NCBI GenBank assembly: GCA_046263255.1
Contig: JBHELD010000057.1
Coordinates: 1 to 64,000 of the forward strand
Reading direction: 5' to 3'
From: JALZEG01 sp046263255
Lineage (GTDB): Bacteria; Actinomycetota; CADDZG01; WHSQ01
Length of the DNA: 64,000 bases
How positions within the stretch are numbered: position 1 is the first letter of the stretch; every line of letters begins with the position of its first letter. Shown piece by piece: positions 1 to 7,301 of the stretch. The notes under the pieces are model-generated. The model saw only the letters and a list, made by a program, of their open reading frames with translations. It had not been told where the DNA came from and ran no database searches. Both the position numbers and the translations under genes were made by a program.

Positions 1-643
1 CGAGCGCTCCGGTCGCGGGAAGCATCTTCGCGAACGCCTCCGTCAGGCGCGCCGCGGCCTCCTCCTCGGTGGAGGCCGCCCCGCGGATCGGGTCGCGGAC
101 GAACCTCACGAAGAGGTCGACGGCGCGCTCGGCCACGGGACGCATGGCGGCGTCGTGCTCGCGCGCGAGAGCAAGGAGCTCACCCAGCGGCAGCCCCGCC
201 TCGAGCAGCTGCAGCCCCGCAGTGACCGCGGCGGCGTCGTCCTGGGTGTACGCGGGTCCGTCGTCCGTCGCGCGCGGGACGAGCAGACCCTCGCGCTCGA
301 TCGCCCGGAGCAGCGCGGGCGACACGCCGGTTCGCGTCGCCAGCTCGTCGAGCGACAGGAACCGACCGGACGGCGCGTCGGGTGGCGGCGTCTCGAGCGC
401 GGCGACCAGCGCCTGGTCCGCGGCGTCGAGGTCGCCCGCCAGCAGGCGGCCGATCGACGCGAGCGTGAAGCCCTTCTCCTTCAGGTCGCGGATGCGCTGC
501 AGGGTCCGAAGGTGCGACTCGCCGTACCAGGCGACGCGCCCGGTCCGCTCGGGCTGCGGGAGCAGCCCGCGGGCCTGGTAGAAGCGGACGGTGTCCACGC
601 TGACGCCGGCCCCGGCAGCCAGCTCGTCGACCCGATATCTCAT
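1..643 (-). CDS. MerR-family regulator with two MerR-type helix-turn-helix domains (partial, runs off left edge)
   Basis: Reading starts at ATG 643 (MRYRVDELAAGAGVSVDTVR) and stays open to base 1, so the C-terminus is missing; about 214 residues are visible. Residues 1-70 are a classic MerR winged HTH (VDTVRFYQARGLLPQP, then LRTLQRIRDLKEKGFTLASI). A second MerR-like HTH follows at about residues 98-165 (LDELATRTGVSPALLRAIER, then a GLPLGELLAL segment). A putative -10 TAGAGT (minus strand, 652-657) lies 8 nt before the ATG and no Shine-Dalgarno is visible, so the message may be nearly leaderless. Tandem MerR domains occur in some actinobacterial regulators. The ligand cannot be told because the effector end is cut. 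Confidence 0.85.
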   Translation of the reverse strand, partial: MRYRVDELAAGAGVSVDTVRFYQARGLLPQPERTGRVAWYGESHLRTLQRIRDLKEKGFTLASIGRLLAGDLDAADQALVAALETPPPDAPSGRFLSLDELATRTGVSPALLRAIEREGLLVPRATDDGPAYTQDDAAAVTAGLQLLEAGLPLGELLALAREHDAAMRPVAERAVDLFVRFVRDPIRGAASTEEEAAARLTEAFAKMLPATGAL

Positions 644-724
644 GAGCAACCACTCTACGAGTGATCGCTGCGAACCTGGGCGTCCGCCCTGGAACGAACC
701 CGCACACCCTTCGTCCCGAGGGGG

Positions 725-805
725 GTCAGACGTGACAGACATGACAGTCGTGTCTGACGTGTCCGACACATCTGGCGAGAGAACCACCGCGCGGCGGCCT
801 AACAT
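725..805 (+). promoter_or_regulatory. Promoter and dyad-rich region of the sigma-like membrane gene
   Basis: A -10-like TAACAT (800-805) stands 7 nt before ATG 813, the leaderless pattern repeated at other genes here. Upstream are two inverted repeats: GTCAGAC (725-731) paired with GTCTGAC (752-758), and the compact dyad GTGTC-C-GACAC (759-769). They are placed like operators, but the protein that binds them is unknown. The -35 is not clear. Confidence 0.5.
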
Positions 806-812
806 CGTCTTG

Positions 813-1967
813 ATGAACCGCGGTCGGGCTCGGGCCCGGAACGAGTGGCTCCAGGCGCACGCCGCCGAGGCCACGCGGCTCGCCGCGCTCCTGACCGCCG
901 ACCGCGAACGGGCGCCCGAGGTCGCGGAGGACGCCCTCGCCGCGGCGCTGCAGGGGCCCGCGGCGCGCCCGGGGGGAACCGCCCTGGGCGATGCCGTGCT
1001 GGCGCAGCTCGTGAGGCGCTCCCACGCCGGTGCCGGGACACCCGGCCATGGGGCCGACCAGCTCGCGCCGCTGCGCGCCCTCCCCCGCCGGCAGCGCGCC
1101 GCGCTCGTCCTCCGGCACTACGCCGAGCTGTCGGACGAGCGCGCCGCGGTGTTCCTCGGCTGCTCCCCGAAGGCCGTCGCCGATCTCGTCGCCAGGGGCG
1201 TCGCCGCGCTCCCCCCGGAGGCGCGCACGGACGTACGCGAGTGGCTGGAGTCGTCCCCGTCGCCGCACGCTGCGGTGGGGGCGGCGCGGGTGCTTCGCCG
1301 CGCGCGGCGGGGACGGATGCTGCGCGCCGCCGGGAGCGCCGCGATGGTTGCCGCGGTGGCGCTCGCGGGGCTTCAGGTGCCCGGGCTGATGCGTCCGGAG
1401 GAGCCTCAGACGCGCGAGGAGATCCTCAGGCGCATCCGCCGCGAGACCGACCGGCGTCAGGCCTCCCTCCCGTTCGACCCCGACGACGCGGGCGCCGGCG
1501 CGACACGGCTCTTCCACGTCGACACCGGCGTGGTCGGCGGGTCGGTGTGGTCGGTCCACGGTTACCGCGACGCAGGGGACAACGCCTGCCTGCAGCTCGT
1601 GGTCGGTTACGACTTCGGCAGCCGCCGCTGCATGACCGCGACCACGTCGCCGCTCCAGGCGATCGTCGAGACCGACCCGAAGCACCGCGTGACGTTCGTC
1701 TCGGGGATGGTCGGACCGGAGGTCGATTCGCTGCAGTTCGTCGGGCCGGGCGTCCCGTTCATGGACGTCCCGATCGGGTACGAGGACGAGTCGGCCGGCC
1801 GCGCCCGCGGGTTCTTCGGGATCGCGCTCGCGGACTACCTCCTGCCGATCGAGCTCGCAGAGGGCGGGCGCGAGACGTACAAGCTGCTGCGCGCGAAGCT
1901 CACGGCGCTCGACGCGCGTCGGCACGAGATCGCGGAGGTCGACCTCGTCCTAGCGAAGCGGCGCTAG
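813..1967 (+). CDS. Sigma-70 region 4-like protein with membrane anchor and extracytoplasmic C-terminal domain
   Basis: 384 aa from ATG 813, chosen because a TAACAT -10 lies 7 nt upstream; the frame is open further upstream but unconvincing. Residues 10-50 are a weak match to ECF sigma region 2. Residues 86-135 match sigma region 4 (LRALPRRQRAALVLRHYAEL, then a LGCSPKAVADLVARGVAAL recognition-helix-like part). One TM segment (about 170-190) follows, then about 190 residues predicted outside the cell with the cysteine-containing stretches DNACLQLVVGYDF and SRRCMTATT. The layout looks like a membrane-tethered, ECF-derived regulator, but core polymerase binding is doubtful because region 2 is degenerate. 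Its 3' end overlaps the convergent mannosyltransferase gene by 18 bp. Confidence 0.65.
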   Translation: MNRGRARARNEWLQAHAAEATRLAALLTADRERAPEVAEDALAAALQGPAARPGGTALGDAVLAQLVRRSHAGAGTPGHGADQLAPLRALPRRQRAALVLRHYAELSDERAAVFLGCSPKAVADLVARGVAALPPEARTDVREWLESSPSPHAAVGAARVLRRARRGRMLRAAGSAAMVAAVALAGLQVPGLMRPEEPQTREEILRRIRRETDRRQASLPFDPDDAGAGATRLFHVDTGVVGGSVWSVHGYRDAGDNACLQLVVGYDFGSRRCMTATTSPLQAIVETDPKHRVTFVSGMVGPEVDSLQFVGPGVPFMDVPIGYEDESAGRARGFFGIALADYLLPIELAEGGRETYKLLRAKLTALDARRHEIAEVDLVLAKRR

Positions 1968-3044
1968 CGCTTTCTCGTAGAGCTGCTCCACGCGCGGCGC
2001 CAGACGCCCCCAGTCGAACCGCGCCGCGACCTCCGCCCCCGCGGCGCGCATGCGCGCGGCGGCCGCGGGATCGTCGAGCACCCGCCGCAGCGCCTGCGCG
2101 AGCCCCTGCGCGTCCCCGGGCGGCACGAGCGCCGCGGCCTCACCTGCGACGGCTCTGAACCCCGGCAGGTCGGAGCAGACGACGGCGGCTCCGGCGGCCA
2201 TGGCCTCGACCAGGACGATCCCGAACGACTCCCCGCCGAGGGCCGGCGCGCAGTAGACGCCGGCGCCGCGGTAGAGGGGCGCGACGTCCTCGTCCGCGAT
2301 CCGCCCGAGCCAGACCGCGTCCACGCCCAGCCGCGCCGCCAGCGCCTTCACCCTTCGCTCCTCCGGACCGGCGCCGGCGACGACGAGCGCCACGTCGTCC
2401 TCCCGCAGAGCGGCGACCGCGCGGACGAGCACCTCGAGCCCCTTGCGGCGTTCGAGCCGCGAGAGGAACACGACGCTGCGACCCGGCGCGTACGCGCGCG
2501 GCGCGGCTCGCTCGAACGAGGCGGCGTCGATCCCGTTCGGCGTGAGCGCGTACTCGCCCGGGAAGTACCGCGCGACGAGGGCCCGCGCCGACTCGGACAC
2601 GACCGTCCGCACCGCGAGCTTCCTCATCATCGGGGCCAGCGCGCCCCGTGCGACGCCGTAGCCGAAGCTCCATTCCGCCGCCGCGTGAAACGTGCCGACC
2701 GCGGGCACGTCGGACGACCTCAACGCGAGGAACGACACGCTGGGTATCAAGGGCTCGTGCAGGTGGAGGACGTCCGGATCGAAGTCGCGCAGCGCCCGGC
2801 GCGCGGCCGCGGCGACCGCGGGTCCGAACGCGAGCGCCGCCACGGATCCGTTGGCGGGCACCGGCACCGCTTTTCCGACGTACGCGACGCCCGGCGGCGG
2901 CGCCGACGCGTCCGGCCCGGCGTGCGGTGCGAGCACCAGCACGTCGTGGCCGCGCCGCCGCAGCGCCCCGGCCAGCGACCTCAGGTGGGACTGGACCCCG
3001 CCGAAGCGGTCCCACGCGTACGGGCAGACGAGGGCGATCCTCAC
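1950..3044 (-). CDS. pimA: GT4 glycosyltransferase, phosphatidylinositol alpha-mannosyltransferase PimA-like
   Basis: 364 aa from GTG 3044; the start overlaps the upstream acyltransferase stop as GTGA. GT-B fold of family GT4. Visible motifs are the N-terminal GGVQ loop (15-18), GTFHAAAE with the family histidine at 120, SRLERRKGL (195-203) and the nucleotide-sugar motif ESFGIVLVE (E272/E280, EX7E). PimA transfers mannose from GDP-mannose to phosphatidylinositol at the inner face of the membrane, the first step of PIM synthesis. The order pgsA-like, patA-like, pimA-like with overlapping ends matches the mycobacterial cluster, which supports this over a generic GT4 role. Substrate is inferred from context. 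Confidence 0.8.
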   Translation of the reverse strand: MRIALVCPYAWDRFGGVQSHLRSLAGALRRRGHDVLVLAPHAGPDASAPPPGVAYVGKAVPVPANGSVAALAFGPAVAAAARRALRDFDPDVLHLHEPLIPSVSFLALRSSDVPAVGTFHAAAEWSFGYGVARGALAPMMRKLAVRTVVSESARALVARYFPGEYALTPNGIDAASFERAAPRAYAPGRSVVFLSRLERRKGLEVLVRAVAALREDDVALVVAGAGPEERRVKALAARLGVDAVWLGRIADEDVAPLYRGAGVYCAPALGGESFGIVLVEAMAAGAAVVCSDLPGFRAVAGEAAALVPPGDAQGLAQALRRVLDDPAAAARMRAAGAEVAARFDWGRLAPRVEQLYEKALAPLR

Positions 3045-3970
3045 CGGGGGCGCGGCTTGCGGTCCGCGATCCAGAAGGGCTGGAACACGTGCCACTGCTC
3101 GGGATGGCGCGCGACGCAGTCCTCGAGGCCCGCGGCGATCGTGCGCGTCAGCTCCTCGACCGCGTCGGCGGCGGCGGGATCCGGAAGCGGAACCGGCTCC
3201 GAGATCTCCGCAACCCACCCGCGGCGTCCGTCGGGGAGCGGGCGCTCGTACACGCCGCCGATCAGCACCGGCACCCCTGCACGCAGCGCGATGCTCGCGG
3301 CGCCGCGCGGGAACGTCGCAGGCTCGCCGAAGAAGTCCGCCACGACCCCGTTCCCCTTGAGGTCGCGGTCTCCCAGGATCGCCAGCACCGCGCCCCTCCG
3401 GACCTCGTCGACTAGCTTCGCGGTGACGCCCGGCTCCGCGCCGTAGATCGTCATGCCGAGCCGCGCCCGGTGCTCGGCGAAGAACTCGAACATCCGGCGC
3501 GGCCGCAGCACCTCCGCGACCGTCACGAGGCGGTTCCCGCGCGCGCCGACCCATGCCCCCGCGGCGTCCCAGTTCCCGAGATGGCCGACGACGACGATGA
3601 CGCCCGTGCCCTCCGCGAGCGCCTTGTCGATGTTCTCGTCGCCGATCCCGCGGAAGCGCTCGACGAAGAACTCGCGGCCTTCGCGGACCAGGCGGAACGT
3701 CTCGAGCCAGTAGCGGGCGTAGGAGCGGTAGGCCTCGGCGACGAGCGCCCGGACGGCCCCGGAGTCCGGCGGCTGCCCGACGATGCGCGCGAGGTTGCGC
3801 GCCACCTGCGCGGCTCCCTTCGAGCGCCTCGCGGCGGCGGTCCCGGCGGCGTGTGCCAGCGCGTAGACCCATCGCTCCGGTAGAGCGCGCGCGAGGGCGG
3901 AGCCGCCGACGTAGGCGTAGTAGACGACCTGGAGGAGCCGTCCTTCGCCGGGTGGCCGCTTACGCGGCAC
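3041..3970 (-). CDS. patA: LpxL/HtrB-type acyltransferase, phosphatidylinositol mannoside acyltransferase (PatA-like)
   Basis: 309 aa. The catalytic HX4D motif of the LPLAT family is intact in VVVGHLGNWDAAGAW (H130, D135). Downstream family features include FFGEPATFPRGAASIALRAG and the C-terminal HVFQPFWIAD. In mycobacteria PatA acylates the mannose of PIM on the cytoplasmic face. The gene overlaps the pgsA-like gene upstream by 11 bp and the pimA-like gene downstream by 4 bp, so the three are co-transcribed and probably coupled in translation. Without this context it could be read as a lipid A-type acyltransferase, but no lipid A gene is seen here. Confidence 0.8.
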   Translation of the reverse strand: MPRKRPPGEGRLLQVVYYAYVGGSALARALPERWVYALAHAAGTAAARRSKGAAQVARNLARIVGQPPDSGAVRALVAEAYRSYARYWLETFRLVREGREFFVERFRGIGDENIDKALAEGTGVIVVVGHLGNWDAAGAWVGARGNRLVTVAEVLRPRRMFEFFAEHRARLGMTIYGAEPGVTAKLVDEVRRGAVLAILGDRDLKGNGVVADFFGEPATFPRGAASIALRAGVPVLIGGVYERPLPDGRRGWVAEISEPVPLPDPAAADAVEELTRTIAAGLEDCVARHPEQWHVFQPFWIADRKPRPR

Positions 3971-4568
3971 GCGCTTGTGCCGACACGTGCACCATCCTCT
4001 GCACGAACGTGAACGCGCTCACCGCCGTCAACGCGACGACCATCACGGGCACGATGCCGAAGACCAGCCCGGCGATCATGAGGACGAGGCGCTCGAACCG
4101 CTCGGCGAACCCGACGTTGCACTCGAACCCGAGGCTCTCCGCCCGCGCCTTCACGTACGACACGAGGAAGGTGAACACGAGCGCGGCGAGCGAGACCGCC
4201 GCCACCCACGGCTCGTCGTGCGCGGGAACGTCCGGATCGACGCCGTACAGCCACGCGACGGGGACGAAGAACAGCGCGTCGGAGAAGCGGTCCGTCGTCG
4301 AGTCGAGCAGCGCCCCGAACGGCCGGGGCTCGCCGTGCGCCTTCGCGACCGCGCCGTCGAGCAGGTCGGCCACGCCGGCGGCGATCGACACGAGGCCGGC
4401 CGCGAGGAGGCTGCCTTGCACGATCAGGTATGCGGCTCCGGCCTGGACGAGGACCCCGAGAACGGTGATGGCGTCGGCGCTCAGCCCGGCACGGGAGACC
4501 GCTCTCCCGATCGGGCGCGCGAACTGGTCCCAGGCGCCCCTGATCCTCTGATTGAGCACTGGCGGCAT
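3960..4568 (-). CDS. pgsA: CDP-alcohol phosphatidyltransferase, PI-phosphate synthase-like
   Basis: About 202 aa from ATG 4568 (MPPVLNQRIRGAWDQFARPI). Starts at 4625 or 4637 would add up to 23 poorly conserved residues, so the start is uncertain. The CDP-alcohol phosphotransferase signature is present: DLLDGAVAK, then PFGALLDSTTDRFSD, giving the DxxDG...G...D...D arrangement, with Lys where Arg is usual in the AR position. Several hydrophobic helices follow. In the mycobacterial cluster this enzyme joins CDP-diacylglycerol to inositol 1-phosphate, making the lipid that PimA and PatA modify. First gene of the three-gene operon, divergent from fusA2. Confidence 0.8.
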   Translation of the reverse strand: MPPVLNQRIRGAWDQFARPIGRAVSRAGLSADAITVLGVLVQAGAAYLIVQGSLLAAGLVSIAAGVADLLDGAVAKAHGEPRPFGALLDSTTDRFSDALFFVPVAWLYGVDPDVPAHDEPWVAAVSLAALVFTFLVSYVKARAESLGFECNVGFAERFERLVLMIAGLVFGIVPVMVVALTAVSAFTFVQRMVHVSAQARAA

Positions 4569-4669
4569 CCTAGCCACCGGCGCCCGATGCTCTCCAGCGG
4601 CGGCCCCGGCGGGCGCGGATAGCATGGCGGCCTCCACGACATTCCGACAACTCCCGGGGGGACAGACGC

Positions 4670-6736
4670 GTGAAGAGCTACGCCACCGAGAACATCCGGA
4701 ACATCGTCCTGGTGGGCCATGGAGGCGCCGGGAAGACGTCGCTCGCCGAGAGCCTGCTCTTCCTTTCCGGCGCCACGACCAGGCTCGGCAAGATCGGCGA
4801 GGGCAACACCGTCTGCGACTTCGACGAGGAGGAGATCCGCAAGGGCATCTCGATCTCCACGGCGCTCGCGCCCATCGAATGGGGCGACTGCAAGATCAAC
4901 ATCCTCGACGCGCCGGGCTACGCGGATTTCGTCGGCGACATGCGCGCGGCGATGCGCGCCGCCGACCTGGCGGTCTTCGTCGTGTCCGCGGTCGAAGGGC
5001 TCGAGGTGCAGACCGAGGTCGCGTGGCGCCACGCGGACGAGCTCGAGCTCCCGCGCCTCGTGATCGTCAACAAGGTCGACCGCGAGAACTCCTCGTTCCG
5101 CAACACCCTCGAGCAGCTGCGGGAGGCGTTCGGGATGGGGATCGCGCCGGTCTCGCTGCCGCTCGGGCGCGAGCACGACTTCAAGGGCGTGATCTCCTTG
5201 ATCGACGTCTGCGCGTTCGAGTACGACGAGACCGGCAAGTCGAAGGAGGTCTCGATCCCGCCGGAGCGCCAGGCGCGCGTCGACGAGGTCCGTACGGCGC
5301 TGCTGGATTCGGTCGCGGAGACGAGCGACGAGCTGCTCGAGCGCCATCTGGAGGGCGGCGAGATCACGCGCGACGAGGTCGTCCACGCGTTTCACGAGGG
5401 CATCGACGATGCCACGTTCTTCCCCGTCGTCGTCGGGTCGGCGACGAAGCTGATCGGGATCGACCGGCTCGCCGACCTCATCGTCGCCGCCGGGCCCTCG
5501 CCGCTCGACCGCCCACCGGTCGAAGGGACGAACGGCGAGGCGCGCGAGGCGAAGCCGGACGCGCCCCTGTCCGCGTTCGCGTTCAAGACGATGACCGACC
5601 CCTACGTCGGCCGGGTCAGCTACTTCCGCGTGTGCTCCGGCGTCCTGAAGGGCGACACGACCCTGCACAACAGCTCCCGAAACGTCGACGAGCGCGTCGG
5701 CCACCTGTTCACGATGCGCGGCAAGACGCAGATCCCGGTGACCGAGCTCGTCGCAGGCGACATCGGCGCGGCCGCGAAGCTCGCCCACACCGTCACCGGG
5801 GACACCGTCGCCGACAAGGCGAACCCGATCGTCCTGCCGCCGATCGAGCCGCCCGAGCCCCTGCTGCCGAAGGCGATCGTCCCCCGGACGAAGGGCGACG
5901 AGGACAAGCTTATGATCGGGCTCAACAAGCTCATCGAGGAGGACCCGGCGCTGCGGCTCGAGCGCAACGACGAGACCCATCAGACGATCCTGTGGGGCAT
6001 GGGAGACGCGCACCTCGACGTGACTATGGAGCGCCTCAAGCGCAAGTTCGGCGTCGAGGTGGACGAGGAGCCGTTCAAGGTCCCGTACCGGTCCACGATC
6101 AAGGGCAAGGCCGACGCCCTCGGACGCCACGTGAAGCAGTCCGGCGGCCACGGCCAGTACGGCATCTGCAACGTCAGGGTCGAGCCCCTGCCGCGGGGCG
6201 AGGGGTTCGTGTTCGAGGACAAGATCTTCGGCGGTTCCATCCCCAACCAGTTCATCCCGTCGGTCGAGAAGGGCGTCAAGGCCGCGATGGAACGCGGCGC
6301 CGGGACGGGGTTCCGGATGATCGACGTCAAGGTCGAGCTCTACGACGGCAAGTACCACACCGTCGACAGCTCCGACATGGCGTTCCAGCTCGCGGGCAGC
6401 CACGCGATGAAGGACGCGATCGAGAAGGCGGGGGTGACGCTGCTCGAGCCGATCTGGTCGCTCGAGGTGATGGTCCCAGAGCAGTTCACCGGCGACATCA
6501 TGGGCGACCTGCAGAAGCGCCGCGGCATTCCCGAGGGGATCGACATAGTCGGCGGGTCCCGCCAGATCGTCAAGGCGAAGGTCCCCTTCGGAGAGGTCAC
6601 GCACTACGCGACGGATCTGCGCTCGATGACCGGCGGCAAGGGGACGTTCTCGTGGTCGTTCTCGCACTACCAGGAGGTCCCGGGCGACGTCGCCAGGAAG
6701 ATCCTCGAGGCCGTCAAGGAAGAAGCCCACGCCTGA
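4670..6736 (+). CDS. fusA2: Elongation factor G-like GTPase (EF-G2 type)
   Basis: 688 aa from GTG 4670, preceded by a GGGGGGA Shine-Dalgarno about 7 nt upstream. The P-loop reads VGHGGAGKTSLAE rather than the AHIDAGKTT of canonical EF-G, switch I reads RKGISISTA, and G3 and G4 are DAPGYADF and NKVDRE. Domains II-V are all present, with the C-terminal part ending near SMTGGKGTFSWSFSHYQEVP. This is the second EF-G paralogue (EF-G-2 / FusA2-like) common in Actinobacteria and Thermus, not the gene of the str operon. Its role is not settled; ribosome-dependent GTPase activity is known for some members. Confidence 0.85.
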   Translation: MKSYATENIRNIVLVGHGGAGKTSLAESLLFLSGATTRLGKIGEGNTVCDFDEEEIRKGISISTALAPIEWGDCKINILDAPGYADFVGDMRAAMRAADLAVFVVSAVEGLEVQTEVAWRHADELELPRLVIVNKVDRENSSFRNTLEQLREAFGMGIAPVSLPLGREHDFKGVISLIDVCAFEYDETGKSKEVSIPPERQARVDEVRTALLDSVAETSDELLERHLEGGEITRDEVVHAFHEGIDDATFFPVVVGSATKLIGIDRLADLIVAAGPSPLDRPPVEGTNGEAREAKPDAPLSAFAFKTMTDPYVGRVSYFRVCSGVLKGDTTLHNSSRNVDERVGHLFTMRGKTQIPVTELVAGDIGAAAKLAHTVTGDTVADKANPIVLPPIEPPEPLLPKAIVPRTKGDEDKLMIGLNKLIEEDPALRLERNDETHQTILWGMGDAHLDVTMERLKRKFGVEVDEEPFKVPYRSTIKGKADALGRHVKQSGGHGQYGICNVRVEPLPRGEGFVFEDKIFGGSIPNQFIPSVEKGVKAAMERGAGTGFRMIDVKVELYDGKYHTVDSSDMAFQLAGSHAMKDAIEKAGVTLLEPIWSLEVMVPEQFTGDIMGDLQKRRGIPEGIDIVGGSRQIVKAKVPFGEVTHYATDLRSMTGGKGTFSWSFSHYQEVPGDVARKILEAVKEEAHA

Positions 6737-6791
6737 CGCCGCCCCAGGCGCGATCCGGCTGACGTCGCTCGGCGCGGGCGACGCGCAGGAG

Positions 6792-7280
6792 ATGGTCGCG
6801 GTGCTGCAGCGCAACCGCGCCTTCCTCGCGCCCTTCGAGCCCGTCCGGCCCGAGGCCGACTTCACGCTCGCGGGACAGCGGGCCGCCCTGCGCGCGCTGG
6901 AGGACGCGCGTGCCGCGGGCACCACCTACGGCTTCGCCATCCGGACCGCGTCGGGCGAGCTGGTCGGAATGATCACGCTCTCGCAGGTCTTCCGGAAGAG
7001 CTTCCAGAGCTGCTACCTGGGGTATTGGGTCGCGGAGGAGCACAACGGCCGCGGATTCGCCACGCGGGCGGTGGAGCTCGCGGTGGACCACGCGTTCGAC
7101 GACCTGGCGCTCCATCGCGTCCAGGCGAACGTGATGACGAAGAACCCCCGGTCGGCGCGGGTGCTGCAGAAGGCCGGGTTCCGCAGGGAGGGCCTCGCGC
7201 TGCGCTACCTGCAGATCGCCGGCCGCTGGGAGGACCACGACATGTACGCGGTCACGGCGGAAGATAGGGCCCGCGGGTAG
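6792..7280 (+). CDS. GNAT N-acetyltransferase (RimJ/RimL-like)
   Basis: 162 aa from ATG 6792. The acetyl-CoA binding region is seen in GYWVAEEHNGRGFATRAVEL with motif A N-G-R-G-F-A, followed by LHRVQANVMTKNPRSARVLQ and KAGFRREG typical of the RimJ/RimL group. The first beta strand expected in this family (AIRLTSLGAGDAQE) is encoded in frame just before the ATG, between the fusA2 stop and 6792, but no ATG, GTG or TTG lies there. Either the protein starts short, a rare start such as CTG 6759 is used, or the start region has changed. The substrate (protein N-terminus or small molecule) is unknown. Confidence 0.8.
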   Translation: MVAVLQRNRAFLAPFEPVRPEADFTLAGQRAALRALEDARAAGTTYGFAIRTASGELVGMITLSQVFRKSFQSCYLGYWVAEEHNGRGFATRAVELAVDHAFDDLALHRVQANVMTKNPRSARVLQKAGFRREGLALRYLQIAGRWEDHDMYAVTAEDRARG

Positions 7281-7301
7281 CGCGGCGATCGCCGGACGGC
7301 C

